From Isoetes taiwanensis (Eukaryota; Streptophyta; Lycopodiopsida; Isoetales; Isoetaceae), in contig JAJEKV010000052.1 of assembly GCA_021234155.1 (NCBI GenBank), positions 4,009,606-4,073,605 on the forward strand: 64,000 nt of DNA, in the 5' to 3' direction. Shown piece by piece: positions 48,464 to 58,833 of this stretch. The translations under genes and the position numbers were made by a program. The notes under the pieces are model-generated. The model searched no databases and had not been told where the DNA came from. It saw only the letters and a program-made list of their open reading frames with translations. Every line of letters begins with the position of its first letter. The first letter of the stretch is position 1.

Positions 48464-50593
48464 CGGGGAACCCTGTTCTTAAGGTTCATCCTCTCTTTTT
48501 CCGCTTCTCCGACCGTCATGAGTTACAAAACCGGGACACCTAAAAATCGAGGACACTTGCAACATGTTAGGCGAGACAACATTACTATGTGACGAGCTTG
48601 TGCGTATTGCCCTCTTCTTTTTCAACGAAGTTCGGGACGAGATCGATGCATTATTTCATGGGATGTGGCGGATGGTGGTAGGGATCAACTACGGTCGCAT
48701 GGTTGGTTCCAACTTCACTTGGGTATCGCACCCATTGGCGGCATAATATTTGCTACCGCTTTCAATGATCCAATGGGGCTAACGCGTCAGCTTCTTGTTC
48801 ACATTCACATTTTCAATGCTATATTTGCCACAATAATGGCTTGTAACATTGGTCCACCTTCATGATTTGTTCATAACAACAACATGCTAGTTCGGGTGAC
48901 ACATTAGGGTTTTAAGCACAATGTTGAGGTAACACATTAGGGTGTAAGTGCATGGGGTAAAATTATTAATTTCTTATAACCATTGAACCATGCGGCATTT
49001 CCACCTTGCGTGAGCGTCCACGAGGTCCGCCCACCCAAATCCGAAATTATCCGAAATTATTGTGGAGGGAGCGGAGGAATGAATGATCGCGGCAGCAGTA
49101 CATCGGGAGATGGGTTCGATTGGGTCAGGGATTCCACAGTTCTTTCTCCATTTCCTACTCCTTCTCCTCCACTTCCTCAGGCCTCACGAAATCTCGGCTG
49201 ATGGCTCAATCAGGGGTTTCTCAAGCGAAATTCAAATCTTGGATTTTGGGATAAGATTTTTTGAACATATTGCGGGCATGTTTGCGGGGAGGATTGGGAG
49301 GATGATCGAAAAGATCATCAGGCAAGCTTTAGAGAAGGGAAGAGTTAATGGAATGGCCTTCTTAAGGCTCAAACTTGAGCATTGGATCGCGATTCCTAGG
49401 GCTGCCGTTCAATAGGCATTGCCGGTTCTTTGGTGGGAATAGCGAGGAGATTTACGGACCGAAAAGGCACGCCCCCATGGTGCAAAGGGCCCCGGCATGT
49501 CCAAAAATATCAACCGGTGTCTGACAAGCGGCTCATCTTTCTGAGGGCGTTTTGATGCGGTCGACTCTAACCGTAATGCCCGACCTTTCTATCGATCCAA
49601 AACTCATTTACGACAAGGGGCTTAAAGGGGCTACACTCATTTGGATTTAAAGAGATGTGGGTATGATGAGCGAGTGGAGCATTGCTTGAACAATTTTGGC
49701 GTAATGTCAGGGAGTGAGGCGGGACAAACACTTCCCCATTTATGATGAAGTGAATTTTAGCAAGGACAACGTGGAGGAGAGAAACTTGAGGGGCTAGCGT
49801 GGCTGAAGAGATACTTGCAAGGCGGTTCTCTCAAAGGCTGTGAAGTTCGGGATGGATGCTCTCGTTTGCCTAGCTACCGAGTTCGTTACCGCGAGAGGTA
49901 GCTGGATTCTTTGGATTATTTTTTTTAACTTTCTTTAAGTTGCTAGTGCCGGTGATTCTGAGAGGTGAAAGTGTTAGTAGGTTACTCTTTGTTTTGAGCA
50001 TTACATTCTTGTAAAAGTTTCTGTCTTTTGAGTTCGGATCTAGAATGAGTTGCTTCTGATTACAAATAGGTTACTCTTTATTTCGGCGCATAGTAAAGTT
50101 TTCCTATTTTTTAACTCCGGATCTAGAATGTGGGATGTTGTAACTTTGTGTGTACCAAACTTTGGGAGTATGAAATGTTTGCCCTCAATGGGTTCCTCAA
50201 AGTGCTCCATACTTTTCCCTCAATCCATTCATGGCGGATCGGGGTTCCATTCTTGAGGTTTAGGTTTTCATTGCCAAAGATAAGATCTAGACCGGGGCTT
50301 TCTTTTATTTGGGGCGAAGATTGAGTACATGTACGAGAGGTCCAACAACCCGATCCTATTTTGCTTGCAAATTCCAGCTTCTAGTTGTTAAACTATCGCC
50401 ATTTATTACGTATAATTCAATAGTGGTTGATTGAATCATGCAGCACTGTTTACCTCGCCTAATGAATGGGCTAAAAAACTTCCATAAAATCAGAAAAGGG
50501 GCTGACCCGAAAAATGAGCAATCACAATTGTATTAATTCTTTGATGCTTGCTAAATATCAGATACTTCCTTTTCTTCCTCTTTTAATTGCAGG
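48464..50593 (+). other. Unresolved region 3' of the satellite
   Basis: Short open stretches occur (48564-48746; 49083-49415) but no family is recognised. Homopolymer-rich and AT-rich parts at 49900-50590 look intronic or intergenic. It could hold the 5' end of the gene whose exons begin at 50594. Confidence 0.35.
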
Positions 50594-52240
50594 ATTTCGA
50601 CATACTTGCACGATAAGAGGGCTCGGCTCAAGGACATGCTCAAGAAGCAGAGGCCTCAAAGAAATTATGACTTTGGTGAAACCATCGTCTTCCTCGTTGG
50701 AACTCGACGATTGTTCGAGCTAAGGGAGCTGAAATTCTGTGATCGCGTGTATGCTGCGTTGCAAGAGAGAAATACTATGAGGACCTCACCGATCACGTTG
50801 GGACTGCCATTGTACATGGTATTGCTGTGGGGGATGGTATGCGCAAGCTCGAAGTAATCGTCAAGACGATTGTCACTCCAGAAGACACATTGCAAACAAT
50901 GTTTGTCCCGGGGCTAAACATACCGCTTTCTAATCTGGAAGTAGAGGTAAATTGATTTATACGTGCTTCATTTTTACGTGATTGGTCATTAAAATTAGTA
51001 TTTACAATCGAGGTTGTCTTAAATTTACTTTACGAATCGTTGTTTCAGGTAGATATTTGCATTTTCTTGTCATTTACATTCTTTGGACATTTATCCAATA
51101 GGAGAAGGTCATCGGCGGAGTGTATGATGATTTGAATGGGGAAGTCCTTGCACGAGCAGGGGGAGGCGGAAGGTAGAGGCAATTTGTAGTTCAATTCTGC
51201 AACTTTGTGTGGTGCGCTCATTTTAACATGTTCTCTTTCGCGAGGAGGGCAAGGAGGCTAAGTGCTGGTTTTCGCGGGCGGGCATCAACGGCGGCGAGGA
51301 ACAAGCCGTGCAATCCCCGTGGTTGGTACATTCAGAACTTGTTTTGTTTACATTTTTCCAAATCGAAGGATTTTGCGAGGCTCTAGCGGTGGCGTGAAGG
51401 TTGTAGCAGCCCGGAAATTCCGTCAACGCCACTACTTCAAGTGGACATTACGAACCCCGACCGCAGGGTTGAAGTTCGGATGGCGGCTGGGAGGATTGGC
51501 AAGAAGGCTCGCAACTAGGTCAACTCCACATGAACAACATCTTTGGTAGCGACAAGGAGGAGGACGGTTGCAGAGGACATAAGTTGTAGAATTAGTGCTT
51601 CGTTATAATGCGTTTTGTTGCAACATTATTTTCTAATGCCTCACCGATGACGGGATGGCGATGACAAGTTCCACAAAGGGGACAACATCATTCTTATGAA
51701 TGAAGATGGAGAGAAGGTCACCGAGGCAAAGTCAAGTCACACGAGGGGAGTTAGAGATACTTATCCAAGGGTCACGGATAAAGCGGGACCCGATATCATC
51801 AAAGCGATGGTTGCCTATCCTCCAAAGCATATTACCGGTCTCCCCAAATTGGTACGTCCTTTCTAGTTAAACTAGGTCGCAATAGTGTTTAAACATGAAT
51901 TTTAATGGGAGCTCTAGGTTAAGATGCTTGTTTCTAGCGATCATGATTTTAATTCTAGCTTTTTGTTATGATTTGTTGCAAGGTAATCAGCTTTAATATT
52001 TTCTTCACAGTGCAAATGGGACGAAGATGAGGAAGAGTACGATATCGGTCTATCATCTTCCAAAAACATGGAAGAATAAGGCTGCTTGGCGAGTCCCGCC
52101 AGATTTAAGAAATCTTGCCCGATTTGTCCTTCAAGATAGGCCTTTTTACCAACCGGATCATGTCCTTACGTAAGGAGAAGCATGATGGCAAGTTCCACCG
52201 AAAAACATCAAGATAGACGAGCTCACGACGAGTTAGGTGG
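50594..52240 (+). pseudogene. Exons of an unrecognised gene upstream of the PIWI exons
   Basis: Exon-like blocks with GT-AG borders: 50594-50947 reads ARLKDMLKKQRPQRNYDFGE and, after one frameshift, DHVGTAIVHGIAVGDGMRKL and MFVPGLNIPLSNLEVE; 51103-51175 reads EKVIGGVYDDLNGEVLARAG and joins in phase; about 51645-51852 reads DDKFHKGDNIILMNEDGEKV and YPPKHITGLPKL; about 52009-52160 begins CKWDEDEEEYDIG. No family is recognised. They share strand and spacing with the Argonaute-like exons and may be its N-terminal part, or a separate captured gene. Frame breaks make it a pseudogene or error-rich copy. Confidence 0.4.
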
Positions 52241-52743
52241 AGCAATGCTTGAGTTGCGTGTCTTTGCTTTCGTTAGGACGGATGCATGGGATGGCGGCAA
52301 ATTTGAGGACAGCCGGCTTCTCCTTATGTAGCTTTTATGTTACCCGTTCTCGATTTAGCTTTCATCTTGATCACAATACTCTCGAACTAGTGATTAAGCA
52401 CATAATCTTATGTGACATGCTACTTCTTTTGTTTTTGAACTTCTAAACCTTTGTGACTTACGTTTTACGATCTTCTAAGATCTATAGCGATCTGGATAAT
52501 ATATGCTTTGAATTTGTAATGATTCGGATAATAGATGCTTTGAATTATGTAATGATTCGGATAATAGATGCTTTGAATTATATATCGCTCTGTCCCAAAT
52601 ATCTGTCAAGGTCATTTTGAACTTCAAACCGTAACCAAGCGAGAAAAATCTCGTTTAACTTAAAAAATTCGTTGAGTATTACTCTTGTTTTTTTGTATGG
52701 TCCGTAAGTAGCCATCCATATTAGGCTTACTTGTTGGCATAGG

Positions 52744-53853
52744 CTTCGCCGTGACAAACATTTGGAGCGGACATAAGACCAGGTAATGAGGACTTCATCC
52801 TTGCTTTAGAAATCTACAAAAATCTGCTTGCTTTTGTTATTGACCATTGCTATTTACTAGGGCACCTTTCGATTGTGAAGGAATTTCTTGCGACTAGGTA
52901 CCGGACAAAACATTTTCCTCCACGGCTTCTTCTATTCAGGTATTTATCGCTTTATGGTTTTTTATAGTTCTCTACCATGTCTCAAGTTATCAAGTTTAAT
53001 GAAGTTTATTGGATTATAGCTGCAGGGATGGCGTCTGCGAATGCCCAGTTCACAAGTGTTCTCATTTGTAGAGTTGGCAGCAAGATGCAAGTTGAACGAC
53101 CAAGTCTACATTGAGAAAACTTGCGGTGGGATTCAGCGCCATCCCTGCAACTATAATCCAAAGATAACATTAATTGTTGCAGAGAAACGTCCTCATACAT
53201 GTTCAGTGCACGGCAAGTGAAATCTTTTGTTTCTCATAGCCAGGTGTTCATCAAAGCCAGGTAAAATTTTTAGTTTCTGTTCTGTATATGCACTCTCAAA
53301 TTGCTTAGAAATGTGGTGCAATTTCATCCAGGAACAATCATGGATACGGTTTGTATGTCATCCCCAAAACTATGAGTTCACCATCTTTGAGGTTATTGTA
53401 AGTGATATGCTTTTAATTATCGAAATCTGGCGACAATAGATATGATTAATGTGCACATGAACTGCGAGGAACAACTGGACCAGCATACTACGTTGTTTTA
53501 ATGGATGACATCGGTTCGGACATTGATGCTAGAGCATTTCGGCATGTATTACAGTGCACGCATGAGATGAGATTTACGGGCTGATTTTGCGAGAGAGCCA
53601 TGAGTTAATAGTTTCCCATTCTAACGGGCATGCTTAGGCCACAACCATCGATCCAAAAGGGTTGTCATTTGCACTTGATCGTTTAGTTTTGTATTAAGCG
53701 GTGGGAAGAAAAAGTAAGCTCGTGAATTATGTGTATGCGCACTTACCTGCCACTAAGGCAACCAATATTTCTGGATATGACGGCCTACCAGAATCTGCAT
53801 CTTCACTGGAGGTAGGCGGAACACCGCAGCCAGGTCCAGATCAAGCTGCATGA
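52744..53853 (+). pseudogene. Argonaute-like gene, PIWI domain exons
   Basis: Argonautes bind small RNAs and use the PIWI domain to silence matching transcripts. In order: TFGADIRPG (ends 52782, like the GADVTHP catalytic-Asp motif); exon 52861-52939 with LSIVKEFLATRYR and PPRLLLF, joined in phase across a GT-AG intron to 53026 to give FRDGVCE (second Asp); YNPKITLIVAEKRPHTC (to 53214; family form KRHHTR); KPG|TIMDTV split by an intron (53261-53331), then CHPQNYEFTIFE after a 1-nt shift; HELRGTTGPAYYVVLMDDI (about 53455-53515); and YAHLPATKA with the catalytic His (53734-53745). The stop is TGA 53851. The segment between GAD and the LSIVKEF exon, where the catalytic Glu lies, is missing, and at least two 1-nt shifts occur. 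Identity as PIWI is well supported; activity is unlikely as written. Confidence 0.72.
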
Positions 53854-55009
53854 GAAGATGCTCACAGGTCTCTTTTTGGTAATGCTCTATCAGCACAAGA
53901 CAATCATAATGTAAATTATGGGCAGTTGTGCTCTATGCATCTTGTGTTCACTTTTCGTTCCATAATATAAAAGATTTGTTCATATTGTCTCTTGCTGTAT
54001 GATAGAATATATGTTTAGGAGGCAGAGACAACAAATTAAAATGCTGCACCAAGAAATATGCAACAATATCTAAAAGTGAGAAGAATACAATACTAAGAAA
54101 CACGTGTAGAAGAAAAGAAAAACATTAGACCTTTCACACAGAAACTGTGAGAAACATCACATACTTTAAATAGAAACCCTTGAAACCACAATGCTTTTTA
54201 GATGGGACATTGTGTAGTATTACCTTATTCACATGTCTAAAACAAGAATATTATATCTGTAGCTTTATTTCAGGTATTGTAAACAGGTTTTCCACGTATA
54301 AAACAACATGCTCTTTAAAGGACATCACTGTTTCTCCACCTATTGCTTTTCTAAATGTTACATGTCTAAATGCATAAAACAACCAAAACAGGATTCTTTT
54401 TGATTTGTTGGAAAGCCATATAGCAATGTGTTTCTTCTCAAATAAAATTGTTTCTCTACACATTGAGTTCACAAAAATGACATGTCTCAAATGCCTAAAA
54501 GAACAATATTCAACTCTATAGTTTTCTTTTGGGTGTTGTAAATTGGTCCAAAAAGTATAGAACAACATGTTTAATTTAGATATAGCAATGCATACAAAAT
54601 TGTTCCTCTACATATTGAGTTACTAAAAAGTACACGTCTCAAATGCCTAAAACAACAATATACAACCCTATAATTTTTTTTTGGCTATTGTAAATTGGCT
54701 CAAAAAATATAGAACAACTAGTGTACTTTGGAGATAACAATACATGGTTTATGCAAAAAAGTGGTGTTTTTTCCCTTCTCCTACATGTGGCTATTTCTTT
54801 AGTCTTTTATTTATAGTGTTGATATTAAGTGGTCCACATGTATAAATGCTTAAACCTACATCTGTTATTTTGAAGACAAACAACACCTAGAACCTCATAA
54901 AACCACATTACATAAAAACAACACGTGGATACAATAGTCAAGAAAAAAGACATGTTAGAAAAAAAAAATATTTGCGCCAATTTTCCACGTGTAGACCTTT
55001 TCTTCCAAA
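53854..55009 (+). repeat. AT-rich right subterminal repeats
   Basis: At least four imperfect units of about 120-150 bp share ACATGTCT.AAATGC.TAAAACAAC and TTGTAAATTGG..CAAAAAGTATAGAACAAC (about 54230-54720). They resemble in layout, not closely in sequence, the left subterminal repeats. No coding sequence is seen. Confidence 0.5.
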
Positions 55010-55230
55010 AAAACCACTGTCCGTTTGTGCAAATCCGGATAAACGGGCCACGTGGTCTTTTAGGACCATTTTGGTGTTGTTTTTGGCATAAAACAACACT
55101 TCCGTACAACAAAAAAACAACTGTGGACCAAAAATCGGGGTCAGTGTGTACTATATGGTGTCGATTTCGTACGTGCAAAATACAATTATGAGGGCTCTTG
55201 CTGCCCTACGTTACCCCCCGTGTGAATATG
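55010..55230 (-). repeat. Right terminal inverted repeat E1R
   Basis: It ends ACCCCCCGTGTGAATATG (55213-55230), inverted to 29412-29429 and 40090-40107. The inner block at 55119-55148 is inverted to 29588-29617. Confidence 0.7.
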
Positions 55231-56287
55231 CAACCAAACCAAAGGGGGTTTAAGGGGGGTTTAATTTAAATGTGTTGGACCCAATGGTTGTGTTAATTAA
55301 TGTCAATGGTAGTTATGTGTTGGTTGTTAATGTCAATGGTTGTTATGTGTTGGGGGATTTAATAAAACAAATAACTAGAATTCATTTGAGGCTTTCATCA
55401 CCTGTAGCTTTTGAATTTCATCACAATAAAACAAATAGAACATAAGTAAAAGTTACCATAAAGATAGAGCAGATTGATCCCATTATTCTAAAAGTCATAA
55501 AGTTTGCAACACCCATGCACAAACATTTTTCAACTGGAATTTAACAGCAGCCTTTGGCCTCCATGGATTCTTGTGGTGAGAAACCAAAGTGGGAAACTTT
55601 TCTGCTTGTTAGCACAAGGATCTAGAAGCCTTGGAATTTGCATAATAACTGCCTCAAAATCTAAAAATGCATGGTAATTTTTTGCAAGCTTCATTCGGAA
55701 TGAGCCATAAAACAATATCCAATAGCGCAATCCTGTATTAATCAGCTGGTAGGATGTGAAAGCCTACCAAACCCGGCCGAAAAATTGCTGTTTTATCATA
55801 GATAACTTAACCATACACTATCAAAAAGCTCTCGAAGAGAGCTTTCCAACGCAATAAAAATCATCTCAAACAGAGCTATGGATCAAAAGTTATGATAAGA
55901 AATGTGTTGGCAGCGGGAAAACTGCACTGCATGCGCCTTCAAGGCCTTCATGTGTCCATTATGCACCACACACACACAAAAAGAGGGTTTTTGTTGTGAG
56001 CCATTGGTTGTTGACCATTATGCACCACACGCACAAAAAAAGGGCTTTTGTTGTGAGCCATTGGTTGTTGACCATTATGCACCACACGCACAAAAAAAGG
56101 GCTTTTGTTGTGAGCCATTGGTTTTGACCATTGGAAAAAAAAAAAGCTAAAATCAATGGCTCAGAAATGGTGCACTCTAGATGTACGCATTAGTACATCC
56201 ATTTGAATACATCACGAAATCATAGGAAAACCTTAGTGAAAAGCGTACAAAAACACAAAGAAAACCCCCTGTTATTATGCTACATAT
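55231..56287 (-). repeat. Right arm of inverted-repeat element E3
   Basis: It starts CAACCAAACCAAAGGGGG, the inverse of 39979-40089, and ends GCTACATAT, the inverse of 37565 onward. The last ~207 bp match 1-219 of the window almost perfectly, so the same terminus is inserted in copy A. Confidence 0.65.
55956..56135 (+). repeat. 57-bp tandem repeat, three units
   Basis: Units beginning CCATTATGCACCACACGCAC start at 55956, 56015 and 56072. A single unit is seen at 4-60 in the other copy of this terminus, so the array has expanded or contracted. Confidence 0.85.
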
Positions 56288-57396
56288 TTGGGTCAAATTT
56301 TACTTATGATCCTTCTTATGATGAAGTATTTCTGAAATTTTATAGGAGTCATCTACTATATATTTAAATTTATGGCTAGTGTGCCATCATAGCCACTCGG
56401 CATTCCTAAATAGCCTTCTCAGATAGTTTTTTAATTTGTTCCAGATACTTTTTATTGGAGTTAGCATTGTTTTCCCTGGTTTGGTGATATTATGTAATTT
56501 ATATGCAGACTTCTAGAAGACTACTTAAGGACTGCCTTGGCAGGTTACACTTGATTGATATTGGCCCTAAAAATAAGAGAAAGATTGTGCATATCATGTT
56601 CTCTTCAAAAATACTGGATAAATTATGCCTACCCAAAATGTTCCAGCTGGCTCTGATTGATTGCTTAGGGGATTTAGGACAGACCATCATGGATGAATCC
56701 ATGTTCTCCTGGGAATATACGGAAAATCTCAGTGATATTTGCTATAAGCCATCCTCTATCTTTGAATCTGATAAAAACGTGAAGTGTCCTTGTAGCAATC
56801 ATAATCTTAAGGGCTTCATTGATCCTATAATTGGACACGTTCGTACTACAAGCTTAAACATTATCAGGAATAAGGAACTTAGGAACCTTTTTGGTAAAGG
56901 TCTTAACCATATTCCCGACAAAGTTCTGGATATTGAAGCTCTCAAGAATGATATTTGGAGGGCTTGTGACAAAGTATTTGAGCTGCACTTCTACATTTGC
57001 TTACAGGTTTCTAATGAAGCTAAAGAGAAAGTTAAAGTGAAAGTTTGGGAGATTACCTTTAACAAAGTTCAGATGGCCATTAAATTGGATGGCACGAGGA
57101 AATTCCCGCTCAGTGATGAAAATGTCACTAATAACCTTAGATGGCTAGTGGACAATCTATACGTTTCCAGTGTAGATAAGGCTGCTAATAACCCATGCTT
57201 TATGTGCCCTAAATACATTAAGGAATTGGCTCTGAATAGGATCAATAGTGCTGATTTTATAGCCAATAAGCGCTCCTTGAAGCAAGTTATGGAAAACTTA
57301 CTGTATGATATCAGTAATCTTGTAGATAATATCTGTTTGAATTCTGACCTTGGTAATGAAAAACTCCCCTACTTGTTGGGGATATTCAAAGCCCAT
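56288..57396 (+). pseudogene. Penelope-type RT ORF, copy B, 3'-truncated
   Basis: It resumes the copy A match at TTGGGTCAAA (A 2336). From ATG 56503 the frame is open through the CPCSNHNLKGF / GHVRTTSL region and RT1-like LPYLLGIFKAH, with the roughly 23 nt that copy A lost. It is 42 nt shorter than copy A near 56690 (in-frame). At 57396 it switches to unrelated sequence and stops at 57492, so motifs A, B and C are absent and no RT activity is possible. Confidence 0.75.
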
Positions 57397-58310
57397 TTTG
57401 AGAGCCTACTGTTAGGGTTTTTCCTCCCAAGTGGGGAATGGTCCAACAACGAGAAGATACTGAGGACTATTCAAAACTCATTTAAGGTGTAAGCATTGTT
57501 ACAATTGAATATGAGCCACTTATTCCAACAACTTTTAGTGGCACTCATTTCTATATGGCCGAAGCCCAAATCCTGTCTCGTTCACTTTGACCTTAATTGG
57601 TTTGATGATTGCATGCATCAACAGGCCAAGAAACTTGTTCTTGCTCCATGGGAATACAAGGAAGTTACTTGCCTCTCACCTGCCCCATCTAAAATGGCAA
57701 AACTGTATTTTTTTTTTTTACTCAAAAGTATGTCAGCCATTCTGAAACTCCTACAAGAACAATGCAATTTCATATGCCATATTTCTCTTGTGATAGAGCT
57801 AAGCAGATGCAAGTCATGTATGTACCATATAGATAGAGCTATGTTGTGTGTATTATAGGTCCTCATTTAGAGCTAGACTGCTCATTGCATAAATGAGTTG
57901 TCTGTCTTCATGATGGTATTCAATAAATGGTGTTCAGCCCCAGAAACAGGAAGAAAATGGTATACACCCCAAGAGAAATGGAAAGATAAGTACCCAACAC
58001 TATTTATATTATTGTCACTCTGATAAAATAATTCAACTACATCAATGAGATGCCTTAATCTGTCACATTGGTCTATATCAGCAAGAGATTGCTTCATAAA
58101 GTGAAATATTGATAACCATAAGAGAGTGACTGCTGCAATTCAATAGTTCCATCTATTGCTGTAAGCAATATCTCTGGGGGAAGTATGTTGCACAGTCAGA
58201 GACTGAAGAATATTGACAATGCATGAAAACAAAGGCATATGATCTTGGCCCCGCTTCAGCATCATGAGAACAACCTTAAGATGCCTTGGCCAAACGCAAC
58301 TTCTGCAATG
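57397..58310 (+). other. Junction sequence between RT copy B and the LINE
   Basis: Unrelated to the corresponding copy A sequence. A short coding-like stretch, EYEPLIPTTFSGTHFYMAEA (about 57507-57570), has no known family. The rest is AT-rich with small ORFs. Confidence 0.35.
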
Positions 58311-58833
58311 AGACTTTCGGATATCGGAAAAAAAGGCGGATAACGATGGCGGAGGCGGGAGCGGGAGCGGGAGAACCCTACTGCGGTTACCCTAAGTCAT
58401 GAGGTTCTTCACGATCTTGATCCAAGGTGAGAGAATCACCAGTGGGTGGCTTCAGGGTGAGAGTGCAAGATTGTGGGAAAGTTTGGTATACCACAGATTC
58501 TTTCCAGAAGAACTGTTTACGCCCATTTTCTCAACGATTCCACAGTCGGAAGTAGAACTCCTCGAATCTTGGCTAGGTGAGTTTGTGGGGGATAGGAATG
58601 CCAGTGCCGCGGGGATCTTTCATGTGCATTGCTCGTGGGTTGACAGTAGGGTTGTAGTGAAAGTTTACAGTTAAAGGTGTTCAGTTGAAAGTTTGTAGGT
58701 TGACAGTAGTTGTGCAAAATCGGAAAAGATAATAAAAAAAAGGGGTAAAAAGGGGTCAAAAAATAAGTGAAGGGGAGGCGGGGGTAAGGGATGTCTCGGG
58801 GAAATACGAAAGAATCGAGATGATGGACAGCCA

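Larger units (their letters stand above)
29412..56287. mobile_element. 26.9-kb composite inserted block in copy B
   Basis: Copy A reads GGTCCTTG|TTGGGTCAAA at 2328-2345. In copy B the two halves sit at 29411 and 56288, so all bases between were added with no certain target duplication (at most TTG). The block holds two inverted-repeat pairs: 29412-29630 with 55010-55230, and 37565-40107 with 55213-56287. The pairs cross instead of nesting. Its cargo is a CMC-like transposase, a satellite palindrome, unidentified exons and Argonaute PIWI exons. It may be one giant transposon, two elements with a later rearrangement, or partly an assembly artefact. Confidence 0.6.

Noticed and set aside
53137-53220. 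Short minus-strand ORF over the PIWI exon (53006-53200) as a gene
   Set aside because: The sense frame carries conserved PIWI motifs; the antisense has none.
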